DNA of 6,177 nt, from the NCBI GenBank assembly GCA_003086555.1, contig QEFN01000050.1, positions 1-6,177 of the forward strand, in the 5' to 3' direction. The DNA is from Sulfolobus sp. SCGC AB-777_G06. GTDB taxonomy: Archaea; Thermoproteota; Thermoprotei_A; Sulfolobales; Sulfolobaceae. The notes under the pieces were generated by a model. It worked only from the letters and a program-made list of their open reading frames with translations, was not told where the DNA came from and searched no databases. This document shows positions 1 to 4,990 of the stretch, piece by piece. Each line of letters begins with the position of its first letter. Position 1 is the stretch's first letter. A program made the position numbers and the translations under genes.

Positions 1-60
1 TTTAAATAATTTAAACAACATTTAATTTGTGAACAGAAAAGTCGGCGTTATCGGTCTTGG
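1..60 (+). repeat. Left copy of terminal inverted repeat
   Basis: The first 55 bases are identical to the reverse complement of the last 55 bases of the window. Position 56 then differs (c here, g in the partner), four more bases match (57-60), and similarity ends. The copy holds the thiolase TATA box (1-8), the GTG start (29-31) and about nine codons, read to the right. After the change at 56 the thiolase frame meets TGA at 62-64, so this copy encodes only a stub. Because identity begins at the very first base, the duplicated region may extend beyond the window. It may be a real duplication or an assembly-graph overlap. Confidence 0.9.
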
Positions 61-174
61 TTGAATTGTAAGGTTGAGCACCTACCAGTGACCATGATTA
101 GGGTACCGGGAGGTACTTGGCGTGGTCAAACTCTGCTGGTAATCCCCGTCAGCATGCGTGGTTTGGGCCGTAAT

Positions 175-183
175 GCTTAAAGG
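175..183 (+). promoter_or_regulatory. Candidate TATA box for surface protein
   Basis: The sequence gcttaaagg is centred about 27 bases before the ATG at 206. That is the spacing expected when an archaeal transcript begins at or next to its start codon. It supports ATG 206 over the longer GTG start at 158, which would place the TATA box inside the coding region. No strong BRE is evident. Confidence 0.45.
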
Positions 184-205
184 GTTTGTTTGTTTTGGTG
201 GTGTT

Positions 206-592
206 ATGGGTGCGTTGAAGTACGCGGTCATTGGCGTTGTGGTTCTTGTTGTTGTCGCCATCGCCTTGGTTTTACTACTGCCGACACTGCACCGGGTGCC
301 TGTGCAGTACGTGGGTTCACCCAGCGGTTATGAAGCATTTGTACCAAATTCTCAAACAATAAATTATGACGGACATACAGATCCTGAGGGTGAATTAATA
401 CTAAGTAATGGAACTACGATACAAAATGTAGTATGGGATGGTCAATATGCAGGTACAATAATTCAAAATGATAACCAAATAGTTCAATTGAATAATCAAT
501 TTGTTGGACAAACTGATCCATTCAATAATCAACAATATGTACCTTTACAGGATTTCTATGTAATTAAAGGTCAGTACCAATTGAACAAGTAA
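206..592 (+). CDS. Surface/secreted protein, N-terminal part (frame-broken)
   Basis: This is the N-terminal part of a predicted membrane-anchored extracellular protein; the family is not recognised. Residues 1-6 form a short charged lead (MGALKY), and residues 7-25 are an uninterrupted hydrophobic segment rich in Val, Leu and Ile. This could be an uncleaved anchor, a Sec signal or a pilin-like class III leader. After it comes an Asn/Gln/Thr-rich beta-prone domain with an N-G-T sequon at 68-70. The natural frame leaves this reading at about base 571 (after residue 122). The last six residues (QYQLNK) and the stop are out-of-frame reading, because the sense continues in the frame of the next entry. 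A GTG at 158 would add 16 residues, but ATG 206 fits the TATA box better. GC content drops sharply at about 330-350, inside this gene, which suggests recombination or a chimeric join. Confidence 0.6.
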   Translation: MGALKYAVIGVVVLVVVAIALVLLLPTLHRVPVQYVGSPSGYEAFVPNSQTINYDGHTDPEGELILSNGTTIQNVVWDGQYAGTIIQNDNQIVQLNNQFVGQTDPFNNQQYVPLQDFYVIKGQYQLNK

Positions 593-945
593 CAATAAAT
601 GGACAAACATATTATGTAATAGATGCAGATAAAATAAACCCAGCAGACATTGCAGGATTTTATACATATCAGGGATGGGTACCTAACTTTGTTGTAGCGA
701 TGAATACACCAGGGCCAATACCTGAAAGATTACCAGGAAACTCACTAGTAGCCTATTGGACAAACACAACAGGGACAGTAGCATACCAAACAAAGATATA
801 TGGAGAATATGGATCATTTCCAGGGGGATATGTATTAGTACTACCTAATAATACAATAATTACATATGGAGTAAATAATGATGTTACTGGTGCAGCTCTT
901 AGCAACTTTTATGTCCCAAATCAAACATATAATCCATCCAGTTAA
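571..945 (+). CDS. Surface/secreted protein, C-terminal part (frame-broken)
   Basis: This is the continuation of the preceding surface protein in the -1 frame. Reading from the TCA at 571 gives SVPIEQVTINGQTYYVIDAD and onward without a stop to TAA at 945, 124 codons. Joined to residue 122 of the upstream part it gives a protein of about 246 residues. Composition is the same on both sides of the break: rich in Asn, Gln, Thr, Tyr and Val, with no Cys and no further membrane segment. Several N-x-T sequons (NTT, NNT, NQT) fit a glycosylated archaeal surface protein. The first internal ATG is at 700, but no promoter or ribosome site supports independent expression there. One missing T (GGT-TCA read as GGT-CA) explains the break. 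No canonical slippery heptamer is seen, so an error or a recent mutation is likelier than programmed frameshifting. Confidence 0.55.
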   Translation, partial: SVPIEQVTINGQTYYVIDADKINPADIAGFYTYQGWVPNFVVAMNTPGPIPERLPGNSLVAYWTNTTGTVAYQTKIYGEYGSFPGGYVLVLPNNTIITYGVNNDVTGAALSNFYVPNQTYNPSS

Positions 946-955
946 TTTTTTTAAC
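941..955 (+). terminator. T-rich terminator with small palindrome
   Basis: The stop codon of the surface protein lies in gttaa-ttttt-ttaac, a short perfect inverted repeat that gives a run of seven T on the plus strand (946-952). T-runs directly after the stop are the usual archaeal termination signal. It sits between two convergent reading frames. Confidence 0.45.
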
Positions 956-964
956 AATAGATTT

Positions 965-1445
965 TTATGATATGCTCACAATATATGGAACTCCATAAGT
1001 TACTATAACCCAATCTAAATACATAAATCCAGATCCACCTCCTGAGCCCGCTGAAATGAACAAATAAGGATTCCCAACATATACACTTTCAATATCTTGT
1101 AAGTAATTTATGGTAATACTATTACTTGGATTACTTTGATCATTATATTCTTCACCATATTCAAAAGTTCCAAGTACAAAATTGGCATCTACATCACCAT
1201 AAGTAAACCTATTATAGTTATATAAAGCTTCTTGATAATTATTTGGTTATTGATTGAACATTACTGTTTAATTGTTGTAAACTAATATAGCCGATTACCA
1301 TTATACAATCTACCTCTAACTAATAGATGAGCAACGCCATAAACTTTAGACAGACGGCTTCTTGAAATGCTTGCGTGGAATCAGTTCCCGGTGATACATA
1401 AAAATCAACATCTGGATCAAGATGATCAGAGATTATTATTGGCAT
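965..1445 (-). pseudogene. Decayed surface-protein gene, multiple frameshifts
   Basis: Reading the minus strand from ATG at 1445, a protein-like sequence can be followed through three frames to TAA at 965-967. Segment one begins MPIIISDHLDPDVDFYVSPG and runs to about 1352. Segment two includes SKVYGVAHLLVRGRLYNGN. Segment three includes ISLQQLNSN. The longest segment, about 93 codons from about 1247 to the stop, includes ALYNYNRFTYGDVDANFVLG and ends in a Gly/Ser-rich stretch, then MYLDWVIVTYGVPYI. Apparent shifts lie near 1348-1357, 1283-1291 and 1243-1252. Composition (Asn, Tyr, Ser, Gly; no Lys-rich core) suggests an extracellular beta-rich protein. The C-terminal YxDWV pattern recalls lectin-like beta-sandwich domains of archaeal surface proteins such as DUF2341, but this is only a resemblance. 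The true 5' end may lie upstream, since an open frame reading LALANTLLNANNN precedes the ATG in another register. Confidence 0.65.
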
Positions 1446-1650
1446 TTAACAACGTATTTGCTAAAGCAAGTTATAAGTTTTTTATATTTATAAAGCAGAA
1501 CCTCTAAGAACAAAGCCTCATTGATGAACTGATACGAGCCTCGATCCCGGTAGTGCTTATACGTTAACTGTGAGGAAAAGATTAAAAGACATTATACGTT
1601 TTAAGAAAATCTTTAGTATATGAAAGAAGAACTAGACCAATTTACGTTAT

Positions 1651-1656
1651 AAAAAA
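1651..1656 (-). terminator. Candidate T-run terminator of DUF973-like gene
   Basis: A run of six T on the minus strand, within ccttttttata, lies about 22 bases after the stop codon of the membrane protein. No stem-loop is evident, which is normal for archaeal terminators. Confidence 0.35.
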
Positions 1657-1678
1657 GGATTGAAATAGTTTTAACTCA

Positions 1679-2674
1679 TTAGAAACCCGGATTAAATTTT
1701 ACTACAGTCCTTACCATCTGACCATTAGATAAATATAATAAGAGGTTGTAGCTGTTACCGGGTACTAGATTTATAAGTTGAGGAAATCTTATAGTGACTT
1801 CATTTTGTCCTTGATTTAAGGTGCTTGGATATACTTGAGTAGTATACATGGTGGTGTTTTCAATTGAAGCGCTAGTTATTGATAAACCATATCTATTCGC
1901 CATAAGGGTTACTTTGGCTTCACCGTTCTGATTAATTTGACCTATCCCTATCTGATATACATCAGTACTCGCAGGGAATACATTTGGAACAGGTTGCGAG
2001 CCATACGCAGGCTGGGGGTTATATGGTGGGTACTGGGAGGTTCCGGTAGGTGGGTAAGTTGAAGGCGGATACCCACTACTCGGTCCATACGTTAGTCTTC
2101 TCACTATATCGTCTATGCTTATATATGTTAATATCCAACCTACAAAGGAAATACCCGGTATAATTATTAAGATTCCGCCGATCTTCATCATGTCACTTGA
2201 ATAAGCCCCTCCTAAGTTGAATATTGTAATACCTATTAGTAAGTAACCTATGAAAGTGACTATTGCACCTAGTATTGCTAAAACCCCTCCTATAGCAGCT
2301 AACGCGAAGCCGCCTCCTACACCAGCTAACGTTAAGCTACTCGCACTAAATATAGAAGCAGCTACACCCACAATGATCAATAAACCCCCTATAAACGATA
2401 TCAGTATTCCGAAGGGCAGTATTCTTAACCCAGTGAAACCGTTATTAACATCTTTTCCAGTTGTAGCAAACGATTGGAATGCTGTTCTCAGTTTAGGAAT
2501 TCCAATTATAAATAGTAATATTAAACTAACTATGGAAACTATTGCACCAACCCTTGTAAAAAGTCCTATGTATCCTAAAAGCGTGATAATGATAAACCAC
2601 AAAGATGCGTCCTTTAATTGCTGCAGTGCAATAACATCGTTTGATCCATAATATGAAGAGTATGGATTACTCAT
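1679..2674 (-). CDS. DUF973-like multi-pass membrane protein
   Basis: This intact 331-residue membrane protein resembles the DUF973 family, which is common in Sulfolobales and has no assigned function. A short hydrophilic N-terminus (about 1-23, ending IALQQLKDAS) is followed by hydrophobic segments at roughly 24-40, 42-60, 84-110, 117-153 (probably two spans, Gly/Ala-rich) and 163-187. Residues 197-235 form a Pro/Tyr/Ser-rich linker with repeated YPP and YxPQP-type motifs. Residues 238-331 look like a soluble beta-sandwich with an N-T-T sequon at 273-275, probably exposed on one face of the membrane. The ATG start is supported by a TATA box 25-32 bases upstream, so the mRNA has little or no leader. 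It stands alone: the next gene on the same strand is the ligase, beyond a plus-strand gene. Family assignment rests on recognised architecture and composition, not on a search. Confidence 0.75.
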   Translation of the reverse strand: MSNPYSSYYGSNDVIALQQLKDASLWFIIITLLGYIGLFTRVGAIVSIVSLILLFIIGIPKLRTAFQSFATTGKDVNNGFTGLRILPFGILISFIGGLLIIVGVAASIFSASSLTLAGVGGGFALAAIGGVLAILGAIVTFIGYLLIGITIFNLGGAYSSDMMKIGGILIIIPGISFVGWILTYISIDDIVRRLTYGPSSGYPPSTYPPTGTSQYPPYNPQPAYGSQPVPNVFPASTDVYQIGIGQINQNGEAKVTLMANRYGLSITSASIENTTMYTTQVYPSTLNQGQNEVTIRFPQLINLVPGNSYNLLLYLSNGQMVRTVVKFNPGF

Positions 2675-2698
2675 ATGCGTGTAATTTCTTTATATCGA

Positions 2699-2706
2699 TA
2701 TATAAA
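2699..2706 (-). promoter_or_regulatory. TATA box of DUF973-like gene
   Basis: On the minus strand tttatata lies 25-32 bases before the ATG at 2674, inside an AT-rich tract. This is the expected spacing for a leaderless or very short-leader archaeal transcript. No ribosome binding site precedes the ATG, which agrees with that. Confidence 0.6.
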
Positions 2707-2953
2707 TCTACTCCTTTATTCTAGTTTAGAAATTAATTTAATATAAAAACTTAGAACTGTTAAAAAGTGTTTTGAGCTTTAAAGTAATGTTATTTACCGT
2801 TTATAAGGAAAAGTTACGCCACGGGTAAACACTTCAGATCTCTAACATTACAACTGCTTCTCTTCTCGGCATACTCGTCCGTTCTAACGCCCGTGAAATG
2901 ATATACCCAGTATAAAATATAGTATATAACGACTCTATCATCTAGGAAATAAG

Positions 2954-2961
2954 TTAAATAT
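2954..2961 (+). promoter_or_regulatory. TATA box of small orphan gene
   Basis: The sequence ttaaatat lies 23-30 bases before the ATG at 2984, giving a predicted transcription start at or near the start codon. The aaagga at 2972-2977 is a possible weak ribosome site but is not needed for a leaderless mRNA. Confidence 0.5.
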
Positions 2962-2983
2962 TGTTTGAATAAAGGAATATATT

Positions 2984-3301
2984 ATGGACGAAAAAGAAAT
3001 AGTTCTTACCGCTTTGGAGCAAGTTGACAAATGGTACGTCCAATTAGCAGGAATAAAAGAAGATACTTTGTTAATAGTGTCAAAGAAACCAGTACCCGAA
3101 AAACTAGTGGTAAACGGAAAGGAGTACAATGTCAAATATTACACACCAGAACAATATATCGAGACCATCAAGGTAAATGAAGAGGAATTTAGAAGTTTTC
3201 ACATATACTATTTCGTGAAGATCTACATGAGAAAAGTCCTAGACCTTCTTACCCAACTGGAAGTAGAGAAGATGAGCCTAAATGAAGACCAACTGAGATA
3301 A
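2984..3301 (+). CDS. Small hypothetical protein, 105 residues
   Basis: The family is not recognised. The product is soluble and highly charged (Glu and Lys throughout), with no signal, membrane segment or cysteine. Predicted layout by eye: a helix at 1-21 (EIVLTALEQVDKWY), a hydrophobic strand at 28-34 (TLLIVSK), a strand pair at 39-53, a short helix beginning TPEQYIETI, and a long amphipathic helix at about 66-96 with clustered aromatics (FHIYYFVKIYM). This alternation suggests a small alpha/beta fold, but no catalytic motif can be pointed to. It has its own TATA box, is divergent from the DUF973-like gene, and ends only ten bases from the convergent ligase stop. Clean coding character, a good start and dense packing make it a probable real gene. 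It could be a regulator or accessory of the ligase operon, but position is the only hint. Confidence 0.72.
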   Translation: MDEKEIVLTALEQVDKWYVQLAGIKEDTLLIVSKKPVPEKLVVNGKEYNVKYYTPEQYIETIKVNEEEFRSFHIYYFVKIYMRKVLDLLTQLEVEKMSLNEDQLR

Positions 3302-3311
3302 GGAAAAACGT

Positions 3312-3713
3312 TTATTTTAAGACAACTCTTTTAGATTTCCCCTCCCATCTAGGTAGACCATTTACGAACTGAATATCTGCATGAACAAAAGCTACAGCTT
3401 GAATATCTGCAGCTATCCTCTTTCTCAACTCTTCAGACGGTTTATCCGTTTCAATTAGTACCTCGAACTTAGCAGGCTCCTTAGTAAATACCAACTGGTA
3501 TTCCTTAATTTCTGGATATTTCATTAATACCTCGTTTATTGCTGTTGGATAAATCTTTACACCCTTGTAAAATACTACGTCATCCACCCTTCCTTTAATG
3601 ATCCTGATGGTCGGGAAGGGAATATCGTCGTTACTCTCCTCAAGTCTTGTTATATCCCTAGTCCTATACCTGATCAGGGGCATTCCTTCTCTGGTCAAGT
3701 GAGTTAATACCAT
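3312..3713 (-). CDS. PaaK-like CoA ligase, C-terminal part (frame-broken)
   Basis: This is the C-terminal part of an adenylate-forming acyl/aryl-CoA ligase of the phenylacetate-CoA ligase (PaaK) type. Visible motifs, numbered on the restored 427-residue enzyme, are RYRTRDIT at 309-316 (the ribose-contacting Asp motif), GRVDDVVFYKG at 335-345 (hinge before the mobile C-terminal domain) followed by KIYPTAINEVL, and the tail PRWEGKSKRVV with the lysines expected to reach the adenylation site (K420 or K422). The ATG at 3713 is only an internal Met. The same frame continues upstream through GEGEEGE to about 3737, where it joins the N-terminal part if one base is restored. The stop is ten bases from the convergent small gene, with a run of five T just after it on this strand. 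As a separate protein it would lack the substrate and ATP sites. Confidence 0.85.
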   Translation of the reverse strand: MVLTHLTREGMPLIRYRTRDITRLEESNDDIPFPTIRIIKGRVDDVVFYKGVKIYPTAINEVLMKYPEIKEYQLVFTKEPAKFEVLIETDKPSEELRKRIAADIQAVAFVHADIQFVNGLPRWEGKSKRVVLK

Positions 3714-3733
3714 CTCCCCTTCCTCTCCCTCTC

Positions 3734-4594
3734 CTACTCTTTCCCCGTTTCAGGATCAATAATTTCCACGTAAAAGTGATCGGTCCATATGTGCATCTTC
3801 TCGTGGTTATCATGAGGGCATTCCTGAGCTACTCCGGGGCCTATGGCCTCGGTTAATCCGTATATCTCTCTCGCCCCACCCCCGTGAGAAGTCAGTGCTA
3901 ATTCCTTGTCTATACGTGTTAGCATCTCCGTAGTCATAGCTTCAGCCCCTGGTATAGCAATACGTAAATTCAGCTCCTTTTCGGGGTCTATCCCTGCCTC
4001 TTTTATCTTCTCAGCTACATACAACTCGTAAGAAGGGGTGCCAGTAATTACAGTGACCTTGAAGTCCTTTAACGACTTTACTAATGCCTCCGTCCTGCCA
4101 GTCCCCCAAGGTATAACTTTAGCCCCGACTTTCTGTATTCCAATGTGAAGTCCTATTCCTCCAGTGAACAAACCGTAACCGTAGATATTGGCAACAACGT
4201 CATTTTTAGTAACTCCTGCAGCTCTTAACGACCTAGCGACCAAACTGGCCCATAACTCGATATCAGAAGATGTGTAAGCTCCTACCGTAGGTACACCGGT
4301 GGTTCCACTTGTCATATGCCATCCTACTAATTCTTCAAAAGGCACTGTTAGGAAATCTCCTCCATATGGATAAGCACTTCTCCTCAAATCGTCTTTAGTA
4401 GTAAAAGGCATCTTTACTAGGTCGTCTGGAGTCTTCAAATCGTCTGGTGTTAGCCCTCTCTCTTTCATCACCTTATGGTAATACGGGCTCTTCTCGTACA
4501 CCCGTTTTATCATTCTTCTAAACCTGAAATTTTGTATTTCTTTTATCTCTTCCTTACTTAAAGCTCGGGGATCGGTTTCGTCATACGAGATCAT
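3734..4594 (-). CDS. PaaK-like CoA ligase, N-terminal part (frame-broken)
   Basis: This is the N-terminal part (286 residues) of a PaaK-type AMP-forming CoA ligase, which activates a carboxylic acid with ATP and then transfers the acyl group to CoA. Motifs: the phosphate-binding loop TSGTTGVPT at 95-103, GTPSYELYVAEKIKEAG at 185-201, and YGLTEAIGPG at 245-254, followed by a Cys/His patch (CPHDNHEKMH, 259-268) seen in PaaK relatives, then HFYVEIIDPETG. The frame hits TAG at 3734-3736 right after GKE, where relatives read on as a V/GE-rich linker. One inserted base gives GKE-V-GEGEEGE-MVLTHL and a normal-length 427-residue enzyme. The start ATG overlaps the DUF35 stop in ATGA and has a GAGGTGA site four bases upstream, so the start is secure. 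Phenylacetate is only the namesake substrate; a short or medium acyl acid is equally possible. Confidence 0.88.
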   Translation of the reverse strand: MISYDETDPRALSKEEIKEIQNFRFRRMIKRVYEKSPYYHKVMKERGLTPDDLKTPDDLVKMPFTTKDDLRRSAYPYGGDFLTVPFEELVGWHMTSGTTGVPTVGAYTSSDIELWASLVARSLRAAGVTKNDVVANIYGYGLFTGGIGLHIGIQKVGAKVIPWGTGRTEALVKSLKDFKVTVITGTPSYELYVAEKIKEAGIDPEKELNLRIAIPGAEAMTTEMLTRIDKELALTSHGGGAREIYGLTEAIGPGVAQECPHDNHEKMHIWTDHFYVEIIDPETGKE

Positions 4595-4980
4595 GTTTTC
4601 ACCTCACATAAAACCCGATGCCCGTCAGAAGTGAGGCTTACTTTAGCCCCCACCTTCGGAGCCCCTATTACCCAGCACATCAAATAAACCCCTTTTTCAG
4701 TCTTAGCAATACCAATCGTGTATCTGTCAAAGTTTTCAAAGCCCTGAGGTTTTTGTTCAACAACACTGTAAGTCATCAGTTCCCCAGATTTACCGACATC
4801 TACCCACTCCATATCTGAAACCATACATTTAGGACAGTCCCTTTGAGGAGGGAAATACAAAGTTCCGCACTTTTTACACCTAGTACCCAAAACCTCTCCT
4901 CTCTTAAGCCCCTCCCAGAACGACTTATACAACTCTTCGGCAGGTAAGGTATATTTCATAATAAGAGGTATCCCGTCCAT
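4591..4980 (-). CDS. DUF35 Zn-ribbon/OB-fold acyl-CoA-binding protein
   Basis: This is a DUF35 protein (rubredoxin-like zinc ribbon plus OB fold). Members partner with thiolases, acting as scaffold and CoA-binding subunit in archaeal thiolase/HMG-CoA synthase complexes and in SCP2-type thiolase/aldolase pairs. An N-terminal helix (LPAEELYKSFWEGLKRGEVL) precedes the ribbon CKKCGTLYFPPQRDCPKC, whose four cysteines (38, 41, 52, 55 counted from the GTG at 4989) are all present. The OB fold follows from about 64 to the end. Length, about 130 residues, is normal. ATG 4980 is preferred because GGTGA lies five bases upstream. The alternative GTG at 4989 overlaps the thiolase stop by four bases and adds three residues but has no clear ribosome site. 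It lies between thiolase and ligase and is probably translationally coupled to both. Confidence 0.9.
   Translation of the reverse strand: MDGIPLIMKYTLPAEELYKSFWEGLKRGEVLGTRCKKCGTLYFPPQRDCPKCMVSDMEWVDVGKSGELMTYSVVEQKPQGFENFDRYTIGIAKTEKGVYLMCWVIGAPKVGAKVSLTSDGHRVLCEVKT
4599..4605 (-). promoter_or_regulatory. Ribosome binding site of ligase gene
   Basis: GAGGTGA on the minus strand lies four bases before the ATG at 4594. It is a strong match to the archaeal anti-Shine-Dalgarno sequence. It sits inside the 3' end of the DUF35 gene and fixes the ligase start. Confidence 0.8.
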
Positions 4981-4985
4981 GACTC

Positions 4986-4990
4986 TCACC
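4986..4990 (-). promoter_or_regulatory. Ribosome binding site of DUF35 gene
   Basis: GGTGA on the minus strand overlaps the thiolase TGA and lies five bases before the ATG at 4980. It decides for that ATG over the GTG at 4989, which overlaps this site. Confidence 0.6.

Larger units (their letters stand above)
2675..2983. other. Divergent intergenic region with possible gene remnant
   Basis: This 309-base region lies between two divergently transcribed genes and holds a promoter for each at its edges. The central part (about 2814-2930) is GC-richer than its flanks. On the minus strand it reads as an open, charged stretch, FTGVRTDEYAEKRSS and onward, to TAA at 2814-2816. That could be the tail of a lost gene such as a transposase, but it is not identifiable. 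A 6-base inverted repeat, CACGGG (2820-2825) and CCCGTG (2890-2895), brackets that part. No RNA gene was recognised. Confidence 0.4.

Noticed and set aside
158..205. GTG 158 as start of the surface protein
   Set aside because: It would put the TATA-like box inside the gene and add a non-signal-like MVWAVMLKG lead; ATG 206 fits the promoter spacing and the signal anchor.
1519..1570. Possible C/D box RNA (ttgatga followed by ctga)
   Set aside because: The D-like box follows the C-like box after only a couple of bases, and no second C'/D pair with proper spacing is seen.
2250..2651. Plus-strand open frame of 133 codons
   Set aside because: It is the antisense shadow of the DUF973-like gene; its Pro/Ala/Lys/Ile pattern mirrors the Gly- and Ile-rich membrane segments on the other strand.
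2938..3135. Minus-strand open frame of 65 codons
   Set aside because: It overlaps the 105-residue gene in antisense, has no promoter or ribosome site, and has Ser/Phe-rich shadow composition.
3725..3750. Programmed -1 frameshift in the ligase
   Set aside because: No X-XXY-YYZ heptamer lies in the correct register and no clear downstream structure was seen.
4618..4818. Plus-strand open frame of 66 codons
   Set aside because: It is the antisense shadow of the DUF35 gene, whose zinc ribbon and overlaps make the minus strand certain.
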